In this document: piece by piece, positions 32,690-43,184 of the stretch
How positions within the stretch are numbered: position 1 is the first letter of the stretch
How the letters are laid out: each line of letters starts with the position of its first letter
Origin: Monomorium pharaonis
Lineage: Eukaryota; Arthropoda; Insecta; Hymenoptera; Formicidae
DNA: 64,000 nucleotides
Direction of reading: 5' to 3'
Assembly (NCBI RefSeq): GCF_013373865.1
Contig: NC_050467.1
Span: forward strand, 35,945,132 to 36,009,131
Position numbers and translations under genes: made by a program
Notes under the pieces: generated by a model
Database searches by the model: none
Told to the model about the DNA's origin: nothing
Seen by the model: only the letters and a program-made list of their open reading frames with translations

Positions 32690-32875
32690 GTTTAACTGGT
32701 GGTCTAGCAATAAAAAATAATTTTTTTATGTGTTGTGCATTTTTTATATTTCCATTACCCGTTTATATTTTCTCTTTCCCATTTTATTAATTATAATAGT
32801 TTTTAAGTTAGGATAATTGGTAGGAAAAAATAATTCTAAAACAATTTTTTTTAAAACGTTTATAGAAATACATAT
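32690..32875. other. Short gap between convergent genes
   Basis: AT-rich 3' ends of the two convergent genes. AATAAA-like signals occur on both strands. Confidence 0.4.
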
Positions 32876-33594
32876 TTATTTATTATTCAAAGCATCATAT
32901 ACAATATTGTCTGATCCATAAACCATCAGTTCGCAATCTATGAGCGAAGTTTTTACACATATTTCGTATAATAGCTTTACAGCATCGCACTTATTATTAA
33001 TGTTATTTCGCTGCAAGCAGTTTACAAATCGATTATATTTTTCTTTCACTACAAACATATCCCGCGACAACTCAAAGTATACATTATTGATGACATCTTC
33101 AAGATTTAGTAAAAATTGCACGGTCAAAGGTTTCATATACAAGGCTTTGTTATTTAATATAAATTTTACGACACTCCCGTTATGTAATTTGACGAGTTCT
33201 ATAAGAAGATTATCAATCCACAGCGATGTAACGGTAGTTGACTGCAGGAGTCGCTCAATATCCATGCGTTTCTCGATCATTATTATCCATACGTCACGTG
33301 ACAGCGGTATCTGATTGCCTTTGTTGTCACCAAGAATCATCTCCACAAAAGGTTCAAATCCCACACTGACTTCGATATCCAAATATTTGTAGGCAGTGAC
33401 AGTTAAAGCAAATCGCCTTCCTAAAATGCGAGGAGTATAGCGTGGCTGTGATAATGTTCTGTAAAAAGAAGATATCAAGTTATAGAAAAATATAGAAAAT
33501 ATATAGGATTTAAATATATAGGAGATTTTTTAATTAAAAATACTTACGATTTATCGCACCCATCATTCTGTTGGATCGGAACGTAATAGTTCAT
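32876..33594 (-). CDS. Two-exon Polinton-linked protein (209 residues), intact
   Basis: Exon 1 is 33594-33548 (MNYYVPIQQNDGCDKS, donor GTAAGT). Exon 2 is 33458-32876, after an acceptor TTTTTACAG. The summed length of 630 nt keeps frame. The protein has RYTPRILGRRFALTVTAYKY, YLDIEVSVGFEPFVEMILGD and PLSRDVWIIMIEKR. I recall similar sequences beside Polinton genes in ants but know no function. The open frame also continues upstream of the ATG to about 33690, so a further 5' exon is possible. No lesion is visible. Confidence 0.6.
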
Positions 33595-33690
33595 CTCGTA
33601 CGTTTCTTTCTTCAGAAGCTTCACAATCTGACTTCCACCAATTAACTGTTGCGGTAACGTTGTTGAAGCTTTACCGTTCGTATTCCACTA

Positions 33691-34019
33691 ATTGACTGAT
33701 GCAATAACGTTGTCGGGAGCTCTTTTTATGTCATTATCCCCTCCACAAAATATCTCATTTTTTATCCCCCTCTACAAAATATTTAATTTTTATTGCCTCC
33801 ACAAATATCTAATTTTTAACGCGTTCACTGCCGATTCATTATCTAGAAATTTAAGCTGTCGACGGTTCGGCGCTCCTGAGATAAAAAATTTGTTTATAAC
33901 AAGCAGCTACTGGATATGGTTAGCGTTATTTGTTTATAGCTTCCAAGAGCTGTCGAATAAATTTATCGTTTACTAGCTGCCGACGATTCGGCGCTCCGTG
34001 CGATAAATATTCTTAGAAA
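33691..34019. other. Spacer, no gene
   Basis: AT-rich sequence. A short block (AAGCTGTCGACGGTTCGGCGCTCC at about 33852) is repeated in changed form near 33975, perhaps part of the Polinton terminus. Confidence 0.4.
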
Positions 34020-34410
34020 TTTGTAATTGTTTATATCAGGTTGCAACTCGCATATTATTTTACTTAGAAATGTTTATACTGATAAGCAACAGAAAGACCC
34101 ATACCCATAGATAAAAATTGTTTATACCTAATTACTACTCTTAGCCGCAGGGTCTAATTGTTTATATCAGGTTGCAACTCGCATATAGTTTTACTTAGAA
34201 AGGTTTAAGTAATTGTTTATATCAGATTACAACTGAGATTATATAAATGTTTATACTGATAAGCGGCGATCGAGAAGTAATTGTTTATATCAGGTTACAA
34301 CTAGCATGTTGTTTACATAAAAGTTTGTACTGATAAGCGGTTATCGACTGGTATTTGTTTATATCAGGTTACAACTGAGTTTATATAAAATGTTTATACT
34401 GATAAGCTCC
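34020..34410. repeat. Tandem repeat with TTGTTTATATCAGGTTGCAACT units
   Basis: Five or six imperfect units of about 60-75 bp contain TAATTGTTTATATCAGGTTRCAACT and ATGTTTATACTGATAAGC. The array lies beyond the last Polinton gene and may be its sub-terminal region; no clear end was found. A C-rich segment with two CGACGTCATACCCCCCTCC copies follows at 34410-34500. Confidence 0.7.
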
Positions 34411-34519
34411 CCTCCCTCTCCCCCCACGACGTCATACCCCCCTCCCGCTCGACGTCATACCCCCCTCCCCGCAAATACTTCCCCCACCCTTAACTCCCCC
34501 TGAGATCCCCTGGGTCAGA

Positions 34520-35760
34520 ACCACCCTTCTATTCCTACTGATATTGAATATTTTATCGATCGATCTTGTGGATTTACTAAATTGCCTTTTAACAATAAAT
34601 ATTACTCCGAATTTATTATATTGAACATTTTAATGAAATTATTATTATGAAATATCTTATCAAATATCATACCGTGAATAATTGCATTGAATATCCTCGT
34701 GAAATTGTTATTTTGGATATTATTGTAAATCATTATGTTAAATATCTTTGTGAAATTATTACTTGTTTCACTAATATATTATATTAAATATTCCGAGAAT
34801 CTAATTGTTTTAATAATATTGAATATTATTCCAAAATTATTATATTGAATATTTTATGGAGTCATTACTTGTTTTATTAATATTGAATATCATTGCGAAC
34901 TATTACATTAAATATTTTTGTGAATTTAACTACTTTGGTAATTTTAACATTATCTTGAATTTATTATACTGAATTATTTTATTAATTATTCTTGTGAACC
35001 TATTGTATCGTTTTCTTGACATTGAATTTATTCCAAATTTATCATATTAAATATCTTAGTGAAATTATTATTTGCTTTATTAATATTAAATATCTCGGTA
35101 AATTGTTATTACATTAAATATTTTGAGAATTTAATTGCTTTAATAATATTGACTATTATGTTAAATTTATTGCAATTTTATTATGTTATATCATGTTGAA
35201 TATTATTATGAATTGTTCCACTGAATAACCTTGTGGATTTATTACATTGCATATTATTTCGAACTTATCATATTGAACATTTTGGTGTGGATTTTTATAT
35301 TGAACATCCTTGTGAACTCATCATTTTGAATTCACTTGTCTCGTCGACACTGGTCGTTTTTATTATATTACACTATAACGAATATTACATTAAATTACTA
35401 CCTTGAATATTGTAGCGAATTTATTACGCTGAATATTATTTTGAAATACATTATCAGATATTAGAGTGAAATGTTTTACTGAATATCATTGTAAATTATT
35501 ATATTGAATATTTTGTGAATCTATTATGCTATATTAAATTAAACATTACTTTGAATTTATTTCATTGAATTATTATTATCGAATATCCCTGTGCATTGTT
35601 ACCTTGAATATCATTCTGAATTTATTATAAATCCATCATATTGAATATTGTTCTGAATTTATCATGTTACATCATTTTGAGTTATTACTTTATTGAGAAA
35701 TTGAACATATCGAGAATTATTAAATACTATTTCAGAATCTTTATCCTTATTCAACCTGAA
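34520..35760. repeat. AT-rich degenerate minisatellite
   Basis: Phrases such as TTATTATATTGAATATT and GTGAATTTATTA recur dozens of times without a fixed period. A matching array lies inverted at about 45540-46700, so both belong to the same element type. It lies where the intron of the small spliced gene would be. Confidence 0.65.
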
Positions 35761-36316
35761 TTCCTTTTAATTCCAAACAGACTTGCATCACAAGCGAACT
35801 AACTTGAATTTACCTGCAAGCTCGTTCGAACATTCTTTCTTTTCCAAAATAACTAAAACAAAATCAATAGCCATACTATTTGCCTTAAGGACTTGGTAAC
35901 TGTAATAGCAAACGAAAAACAGGCCAATGTCCGAATGCGAGACTCAATGCCTTGTGTCCTAGCTCTATGCAGATTCTCAGATTTATATGTGATGAGAGAC
36001 TCCGGCAGAAACGTATCCGCCTATAACTGAATAGTTGCGTGCGGCAAGCGTAGACCGGCATAGATGAAGTTGGAAATTCTTACTTCGGTTAATAGTATGG
36101 GCTTACGCGAATAACAATAAGAATACTATGAGCAAGCAATAAAAGTCCCTTTATCTCTTTTTTCCTACTGGACATTAAATCATTTACTTTTGTCTCTCCT
36201 TAGGATAGCAGGTTCATCTATCATTCATTGAACTCATACCAAGGCAGGGTAAGATCTCGACCAATCTCATTTAAATTCGAGGCCACTCATCATTTTCCAT
36301 TTCACCATCCATGTAG

Positions 36317-36715
36317 ATGACTCCACCAGCTAGGAATACGCCGAGGAGGTGCTACTTCAGGTGCTACGAGCAATACATAGGGGCACGCTCACGCATCTTA
36401 CCTAATCCGCTCCATTGACCTGGACATACCTCACTTATTCAACCTAACACACCTGGCCCCCCAGATACAATTAGCATTAAACGTTACAACAAGAGCTTAT
36501 TTTAGACTAACCTCGACGGACGAACACCCCCAAATTAGACCTCAGCTCATCAATCCACTCCCTATCCCTCAGACATCCAATGTAGGCACCTCGACGGACG
36601 ACCTACCCTGTACAGTTGACTATACCCCCTTAGAAACCGTCCCTTTACTCACTCAGCAAGAATTCGACGATTTGATGGACTCCCTCGTGGATCCTAATCC
36701 AATCGCAGAATCATA
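36317..36715 (+). pseudogene. Small acidic-tail protein, copy A (broken)
   Basis: After an acceptor (CATCCATGTAG) an ATG opens MTPPARNTPRRC; one base is missing near 36400 compared with the intact copy at 44614-45000, so the frame changes. Later text is clearly related (DYTPLETVPLL, TQQEFDDLMDSL). The stop is TAA at about 36713. The unit lies on the plus strand, opposite to its partner, with 35890-36180 also matching inverted sequence at 45030-45440. Confidence 0.65.
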
Positions 36716-36947
36716 AAATCTCAAAGGAAAACCATTTTTGATGAAGAGATTGTATATTCCCCTCCCTTCTTCCAAAATATTTCTCATTATGTTCGTCTTT
36801 TGTTAATAATAAAGGGGTATAAAAATTTTTAACTCGAGAATAGTTCATCATAAAAATAGTTTTTCAAAAAAACAATAAATAGAACTAGGGATGGGCGATG
36901 TTGGCCGATTAATCGAAACGTCCGATATTTTTTGTCGATTAATCGAT

Positions 36948-37853
36948 TACACAGGCACACAAAAAAAAAGTGGTTGGTCCGGCGGACTAGACTAGTCAAT
37001 CCTTATGTATTTTGACCCGCTGAATCCGAATCTAAGGTCAGAATTGCAAAGTTAGCTCGCATTTTCTAACCTCAAAAAAATTTTTTTTTTAAATATTGGT
37101 CCGGTGGGCCAGACTAGTCAATCCTTATGTATTTTGACCCGTTGAATCCAAATCCAAGGTCAGAATTGCAAAGTTAGCTCGCATTTCTTAACCTAAAAAA
37201 AAAAAATTTTTTTTTAATGTTGGTCCGGCAAACCAGACTAGTTTATTCTTATGTATTTTGACCCGCTGAATCCAAATCCAAGGTCAGAATTGCTGAATTG
37301 GCTCATTTTTTCCTAACCTAAAAAAAAATTTTTTTTTTAAATGTTGGTCCGGCGGACCAGACTAGTCTATCCTTATGTATTTTGACCCGCTGAATCCAAA
37401 TCCAAGGTCAGAATTGCTGAATTAGCTCATTTTTTTCTAATCTCAAAAAAAAATTTTTTTAGGTTAGGAAATGCGAGCTAACTTTGCAATTCTGACCTTG
37501 GATTCGGATTCAGCAGGTCAAAATACATAAGAATTGACTAGTCTGGCCCACCGGACCAATATTTAAAAAAAAATTTTTTTTGAGGTTAGAAAATGCGAGC
37601 TAATTTTGCAATTCTGATCTTAGATTCGGATTCAGCGGATCGAAATACATAAGGATTGACTAGTCTAGTCCGCCGGACCAACCACTTTTTTTTTGTGTGC
37701 CTGTGTAATTAAAAAAGAATTTTTTTGTGGTTTGAAAATGCGAGCTAACTTTGCAATTCTGACCTTAGATTCGGATTCAGCGGGTCGAAATACATAAGGA
37801 TTGACTAGTCTAGTCCGCCGGACCAACCACTTTTTTTTGTGTGCCTGTGTTAT
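36948..37853. mobile_element. Short derivative of the palindromic element
   Basis: It has the same ends (ACACAGGCACACAAAAAAA) and the same roughly 120-bp units (GGTCCGGCGGACTAGACTAGTC, CCGCTGAATCC, A-run T-run) as 17398-20226, but no coding core. Four units run one way and two or three the other. A terminus is duplicated internally at about 37697-37710, so the right side holds an extra partial unit ending at 37853. Confidence 0.85.
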
Positions 37854-37970
37854 TAACTGCCGATGTTTTGATATTCGATTATTTTTTGTGAATATCGTGA
37901 ATAAATTATGAAAGTCAGCTGCGCCATCTACAACCTTAAATTTAAAACAGCCTGAGCATAAACATGACGG

Positions 37971-38100
37971 GAACGTCCCAGATGCATATAGTGTAAAATG
38001 GACACCACCAATCAGATTACTGCTTTAGTTAAAGTTGAGATAAATTTATATAATTTGATTGGTGATGTCCGTTTTACATTGTGTACATACATCTGGAACT
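37971..38100. repeat. Short GTCCCAGATGC foldback MITE
   Basis: AACGTCCCAGATGC and its partner CATCTGGAACTC frame two arms (AAATGGACACCACCAATCA; TGATTGGTGATGTCCGTTTT). The same structure is at 51807-51945. Confidence 0.75.
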
Positions 38101-38606
38101 CATTCAACGTGACTTAGGGTGCAGTCTCATGGAGCGTATCAAAAATCTGACCAATCGCGGACGTTCTTTCGTACGCTCTATGAACGGAACGGTCAACAAC
38201 GGATAAACTTCTCTTTGCTACTTGTGTAGATTTTTGCACCTATGGCATTAACATTATGTATTAAAAACATTGAAATTGTTAATGATAGACATATGAAAAT
38301 GTATGAAAACAAAGGTAAGTCTACATTCTTTTTTAAACAAATTTATTACAAAATTAATTTGTTTGAAAATTTTAACCTTAACAACTTATCGTCAAGCTAC
38401 TACTCTCTCTATAATTATCAAATTTAATTGAATTTGAGAGATAATTTGAGAAACGACTATAAATTTGGACTTTAATATTGAGAAATAATAAAGTCGATAT
38501 ATCGATTTTTCGATTTTATTTTACAATAATCGATTACTTGCTATCGATTCTTTTTATTTTAATCAATTTTCTTTGTATCGATTTTTTTCAAAATCGCCCA
38601 TCCCTA

Positions 38607-38801
38607 AATGGAACAGAAACCTACGACGAACAAAGTTTTTATTTGCATGCGTACTAACCCTCCAATACCGATCCTTGCTCTCGACATCCCGAGGTATGCC
38701 GGCCCAGCAGATAGCCTCAAAAGCATAGAGAGCACCACTATTTTCAGCGACTTATGTACGCCGGAAATAGGAAGATCTGTCTCCTGGGACGTGACACAGG
38801 T
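38607..38801 (-). repeat. Inverted copy of the TGTCACGTCCCGG terminus
   Basis: Reading on the minus strand from 38801, TGTCACGTCCCAGGAG, then TTCCTATTTCCGGCGTAC, TAAGTCGCTGAAAATAGTGG and CTGCTGGGCCGGC, it matches 44338-44480 closely. It probably marks the far end of copy A. Confidence 0.7.
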
Positions 38802-38929
38802 TATGCCATTTCGTGTGTGATGGCCCATAAGATGTACTCTTGCGCATAACCAATGAAAAATTGATGCCAGATACCGCCATCTTGTGGCAATTTGAATTTG
38901 GCGTACGTATCATTGTTTTATTAGTTGTA

Positions 38930-39145
38930 TTCCAGATTTGACTTCTCCTGATTTTTACTTGTAGGGATACTTAAAAAATGTCGTGTACAAAACCGACGAC
39001 AAGAAAAGACATGATCGAACGGATTTGAATTGCTTGTAGAGCGATACCAAAAGCCATCTTACTTAAAACGGTCGACCATTTCACAAAGAGAATTAGATTA
39101 TGTGTTCAAGTCAACGGGGGCAACTTTGAACAGTTTCTGCGATAG
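38930..39145 (+). pseudogene. Relic of a mariner-like (IS630/Tc1 group) transposase
   Basis: Broken frames give peptides such as PDLTSPDFYL, GYLKNVVYKT and, further on, a terminal QVNGG-like block, the usual C-terminal pattern of mariner-type DDE/D enzymes (PDLxPxDFFLWGYxK). Several stops and shifts are present. The TGGCTCACCCTGTATA sequence at about 39654 may be the right end of the same element. Confidence 0.6.
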
Positions 39146-39157
39146 ATGCTAAAAAAC

Positions 39158-39309
39158 TGCTCGGATCTTGCCTTGACTGGTTGGATCATGCTCGGGTCTT
39201 GCCTTGACTGGCTGGATCATGCTCGGGTCTTGCCTTGACTGGCTGGATCATGCTCGGATCTTGCCCTGATTGACTGGACCATGCTTGGGTCTTGCTTGAT
39301 TGGTCGAAT
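39158..39309. repeat. 31-bp tandem repeat, five copies
   Basis: TGCTCGGGTCTTGCCTTGAC begins at 39158, 39189, 39220, 39251 and 39282, so the period is exactly 31 bp with small changes between copies. No flanking gene or spacer structure suggests CRISPR or coding use. Confidence 0.88.
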
Positions 39310-39760
39310 AATGTAAGATAAGGCTATCAGAAAGTGAATATTTTACGAGGTATTTTGTATTTTTATCAAAATATTGCAACTTTGGAGCTTTATAACTCGA
39401 AAAGTGCTTCACGAAAAAATATTTATCTATAGTGTTTCGGAAAGTTCTCGAGGTAAGCTACAAGAAAATGGAATAAAAAATAGGAATTGCAATTTTAAAA
39501 AATTAAAGTGACCTTCATGTAACCTTCAAATGACTTTTCAGTGTCAAACCAATGATACCATTTTATGACCCCCTCGAAACCATAAAACTTGTCTGAAACA
39601 TTTTTCTCTAAAATGCTTTGTTTCCGAAATAATTGCGTGCGTTAATTAAAATGGCTCACCCTGTATATCTTATACTTATCTCTTACTAAAATAATGTATG
39701 ATATTAATTATCATTGTAAGTACAGATGAGTCGTTATATAGTATAAGTACAGTAAAACTG
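39310..39760. other. Repeat-like spacer after the mariner relic
   Basis: AT-rich with GTAACCTTCAAATGACTTTTC and ATGGCTCACCCTGTATAT, sequences of the kind seen at ends of insect DNA elements. No gene was seen. Confidence 0.4.
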
Positions 39761-39781
39761 CGAATGTGGAACAGGTAAAAT

Positions 39782-40172
39782 TGACGGGGTTCCCTTAAAG
39801 TTCGGGCGGAGGAAATATGATTATTTGTGAAATTGTAGCGCTATTGTAATCTATTGTAGGGTCTAATGGCTCTAATTGATTAGTGGCGGGTACAATTGGG
39901 GAATCGTCATCGGAATCGTCGATAGTGACGATTTCTGGTGGTTGGTTTTGTAATTCGGGGTACTGTTCTAGCGGAACGGTGTCTTCTTGCGATAAATCAT
40001 AAAGAGAGGGCTCTACTCGGTGGAGCGTCTAGGTAAATGACTGGAGAGAGGGAAGAAGAGCGTTTCAGCGGTCTCCCGTTTCAATATCGTTGAAAGCCCG
40101 CTAGAGCTTGCTGTTGTTTCTTTAAGATTCTTTCCCGCTTTCTTTTTCCGGCACGGTGACGTCTTTTTGTTA
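39782..40172 (-). pseudogene. Small acidic-tail protein, copy C (broken)
   Basis: The minus strand from about 40010 reads SLYDLSQEDTVPLEQYPEL, then PPEIVTI, an acidic run, LEPLDPTIDYNSATISQIII and FPPPEL before a stop at about 39782. An acceptor (CACTGTAG) precedes a basic start (ITKRRHRAGK-like) near 40165, but the middle is out of frame. It matches the intact copy at 40977-41351. Confidence 0.6.
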
Positions 40173-40976
40173 TCTACAGTGAAAACGAAAATGCTTTATC
40201 AAGCGACTGGACGCTTAGCTAAGCATTTTATTTCGGTAAATTAGGGCCGCCGAGTATACTTGTGCTCGTATTGTAAACTTGGCTTATTTCGCTGGCAAGC
40301 GATTGAATGCTGCTGGCGGAATCTAAACTGCGTTTATTTTGCTGGCAAATACTTGCTGGCGGTATCTATTGTAACGTCTGGGTCTAGGGATATTTTTTTT
40401 TTAAGTGTGCGTCGCGACGCCTTGGCCATCTGACCGACGCGAGTGCTCTCCTTTTGAGTTTAGGGCAGCCCGCTTACACGGGCTCTACCCGGGTATAACG
40501 AGAGCTTGTTGCCGATGGAAAATCTTGTGGGGTTTAGTTAATGTAATTTTGATATAGTTATGATTACGTACAAGAAGTCTGGTTGTATATATATATATTA
40601 TGAATGTATATTACGGTATTAATGATTATTGTGGGTACGGATAGGCATATGAATCATCTTGTATGTTTCTATAAAAAGAATATCATGATTTTATTATGAG
40701 AGTATGTTATGATTTCTTACAACCTTAATATGTAACAAAGCAATTTGTAATACTACAAAATTTTAACTGAGAGAATTACGTTGTTATTAGGGCACAAATA
40801 CTTCATATATTTCGTTATTACAAAAGGATATATACTTATGTAAAATTTACATAAACACAGGAAAACACTGTAAATGTTCTATAATAATACATAAACAGAT
40901 ACCACATACGCGTACGTATCTATTAATAAAATAATGTATGGTATTAATTATTGTTACAAGTGTCAACGAGGTTCCC
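40173..40976. other. AT-rich spacer with GCTGGCGG repeats
   Basis: Near 40280-40375 the motif GCTGGCAAGCGATTGAATGCTGCTGGCGGA recurs in altered form, as at 41440-41545. It includes a TA microsatellite near 40585. No gene was seen. Confidence 0.45.
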
Positions 40977-41351
40977 TTAAATTTCGGGCGGAGGAAATAT
41001 GATAATTTGTGAAATTGTAGCGCTATCGTAATTTACTGTGAGGTCTAATGGTTCTAACTGTGAAAAATCGCCCTCGGAATCACTGAGCGTAATGATTTCA
41101 GGGGAGTTGGTTGTTAATTGCTTATAGGTCTCTAGAGGGACGGTGTCCTCTTGGAAAAGATCGATGGAGAAGATAGCTCTTCCTGGCGGAGCGTCTATGG
41201 TAGTGACAAGAGGAGGAAGAGGGGTATGTTGCAGCGGGTAACCCACGAAGCTCTCGATGTCTTTGAAAGCCCGCTCTAGAGCTCTTTGTTGGGCTCTAAG
41301 TATCCTTTCTCTCTCCCTCTTTCCGGCGCGGTGACGTTTCTTGTTTATCTA
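40977..41351 (-). CDS. Small acidic-tail protein, copy D (terminal exon)
   Basis: After an acceptor (TTTACTATAG) the frame is open from about 41351: a basic start (NKKRHRAGKRERERILRAQQ), RALERAFKDIESFVGYPLQ, a proline-rich middle, and an acidic tail with EDTVPLETYKQL, PEIITLSDSEGDF, LEPLDLTVNY and SATISQIIIFPPPEI. The first ATG is at 41246, but the conserved basic segment lies before it, so an upstream exon probably supplies the start. A basic head and acidic tail suggest a DNA-binding regulator, but no family was recognised. Related exons are at 36317, 39782 and 44614. Confidence 0.5.
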
Positions 41352-41439
41352 TAGTAAAAGAAAATGCTTCATCTAGCGGCTGAACGCTGGATTAAACATT
41401 CGGGCAAATTGGGGGTGTCAGATATTTGTGCTCGTGACT

Positions 41440-41550
41440 TATATTGCTGGCAGGCGATTGAACGCTTGCTGGCGGAATCTATGGTAATTGACTTATTTCG
41501 CTGGCAGGCGATTGAACGCTTGCTGGCGGAACCTATGGTAATTGAGCACA
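41440..41550. repeat. Tandem repeat of a GCTGGCAGGCGATTGAACGC unit
   Basis: Two copies of about 64 bp (GCTGGCAGGCGATTGAACGC, then TTGCTGGCGGAA and CTATGGTAATTGA) in tandem, with related units near 40285. Confidence 0.8.
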
Positions 41551-41932
41551 AATATTCTGGTTATCCCAATTTTGCCGATAGCGTTTAATAATTTCGGTTG
41601 TTGGACTTAACTCTTTAGCGGGGGGCGCCGGATTGACAGCGGTACGGTTGGAACAACAGGGATAGTTCGTAAGAATTGTTCAGTGACTGTTTAGGATCAA
41701 GAGGCGGAACTGTCAGTAGAATTATAACGGTTCCTGGTTCTTCGGACTATTTAACATACGTGATACACGACCATTGCTGGCATCATCACCAATGCTGTTA
41801 TCATTATTATGTCGTTATTGGATTCTTCAAACGCTGTGATGTTGGTTACCGTTCTATAACATACAGTTTTGGAATAAATTTGTATGCGATAAATATAAAT
41901 GTATCACTGGATTAATTTGTGTACACGTACTC

Positions 41933-42620
41933 GTTTTCAAGCTGCATATCATAGAGAAACTGCATCCGTTCAAAATGCATCCAATTACTTTTTCGTGGCT
42001 GAGCCACTCGGTTGGTGCTACTTATTTTTGTGGATTCTAAATGTATCGCACAATGATTTCCATTTTTTTTTCATGGTCACACTGTCCATTGTACCTGAAA
42101 AAGACAAAAACATATTCAATGACACATTAGTTAATTTTATCCCAGTTTTCAATTCCAGTTATTAATTTTATTCCACTTAAGTTATGATTATAAAATGTTA
42201 CCGTTCATCGATATAAATATTTCCTCCCACAGCTTTTTCTTTATTTGCATGCCCCGTTGACTAAGAGGAAGCTTAAAATTCCATAGCGCTGGACGTTTCT
42301 GAATTTTTTCAATGAGCTGTTTCGCCAATTAATAGTGGCATTTTCATTTTCGGTGGTCTCCATCACGACCGCCTCTGCACCATCCACCAAACTCGTGCGG
42401 ATAATTTGTCCCTCATCTGCACATTACAGTATCCACTAATACTACTTACAAAATATGTCATTTAAAAAATGTCACTAATACTCACCGGTTTGGGGATAAA
42501 AATATAAATTTTCATCACATGAACTGCATTATATCCTTCTAAACAGGGATGATGTAAAAACTCATCTTTAACACAAATGGTCTCACACACACCACACGTG
42601 TACAAAATTAACAAAGTTTC
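41933..42620 (-). pseudogene. Harbinger-type C2HC-MADF protein, decayed copy
   Basis: Three coding blocks match the intact gene at 50466-53129. 42620-42489 is a C2HC finger exon (YTCGVCETICVKDEF, HHPCLEGYN, donor GTGAGT). About 42432-42190 is DEGQIIRTSLVDG, then after a frame change the first half of a MADF domain (LIEKIQKRPALWNFKLPLSQ, LWEEIF, donor GTAAC). 42094-41933 is the second half of MADF (MKKKWKSLCDTFRIH, then a stop, then MHFERMQFLYDMQLEN). The BESS end was not found. It is a dead relative of the DNA-binding partner. Confidence 0.72.
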
Positions 42621-42706
42621 CTACATTATAAGAAATATTAATAAACACAATCTAACAAATAAATCAATATAATATAAATAAATAAAAAGGTAAATGTTTC
42701 GTTTAA

Positions 42707-42900
42707 CCCCCTCAGCTCGGATTTTGACGAGCCTAGACTCATTGGCTGCGTTTAGAAAGTAGAAAAAGCAGCTCTTCTAATCTGAATACTGGTTAATCGT
42801 ATTTGCATATTTATGCTGTTAAAGCAGCAAATAGTTGTTAAAGCAGAGTTATGACTTGCTTTAACGCTTGGCTATCTGGGTGAAATCCGAGCTAAGAGGG
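42707..42900. mobile_element. TTAA-flanked MITE (194 bp, piggyBac-like)
   Basis: Ends CCCCCTCAGCTCGGATTT and AAATCCGAGCTAAGAGGG are inverted, and TTAA lies on both sides (42703-42706 and 42901-42904), the piggyBac target. Inside, GCTTGGCTATCTGGGT at 42866-42881 equals the end of the CCCAGATAGCC MITE family. Confidence 0.82.
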
Positions 42901-43184
42901 TTAAATTAAACATTTACCTTTTTTTTGCTGTTGTTCGCGCGAGATTGTTAGCGAATGCGATCAATGGCGCGAGATGCCGGAACCGCTCAGTAATGAGCGC
43001 GGAATGCTCGTTGCGCGAATTCGCAAATCCGCTGGAGGAATAGACGAATGCACAGAGAATTAATAGATAGACGGAGCAAAGTCGAGTTGACAGAATGCGT
43101 TTATTTAGTATAAACACTAACAATTTCACAATCAGATGGGTGGCAGCAAATACTTTTGTCTCCAAATTACACATTCAATTACAT

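Larger units (their letters stand above)
20227..33690. mobile_element. Polinton/Maverick (adintovirus-like) element, decayed and truncated
   Basis: A cluster of hallmark genes lies here: protein-primed DNA polymerase B (C-terminal part), retroviral-type integrase with chromodomain, DUF8207-like protein, packaging ATPase, phospholipase A2-like protein, pX-like protein, adenain-type protease, penton-like and double jelly-roll capsid proteins, and small accessory genes. Replication, integration and packaging genes lie on the left (mostly minus) and virion genes on the right (plus). Most genes carry stops or frameshifts. The left end is lost at the palindromic element. No Polinton terminal inverted repeat was identified; the right limit is approximate. 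Confidence 0.9.
36888..38604. mobile_element. GGGATGGGCGAT element with TA flanks (1.7 kb, nested)
   Basis: Inverted ends GGGATGGGCGAT and ATCGCCCATCCC are flanked by TA (36886-36887 and 38605-38606). Sub-terminal CGATTAATCGATT motifs recur near both ends. It carries two insertions: a coding-free palindromic-repeat element (36948-37853) and a GTCCCAGATGC MITE (37971-38100). No transposase was seen, so it is non-autonomous. Confidence 0.78.

Noticed and set aside
39158..39309. CRISPR-like array
   Set aside because: The repeats are directly adjacent without unique spacers, in animal DNA, with no cas genes.
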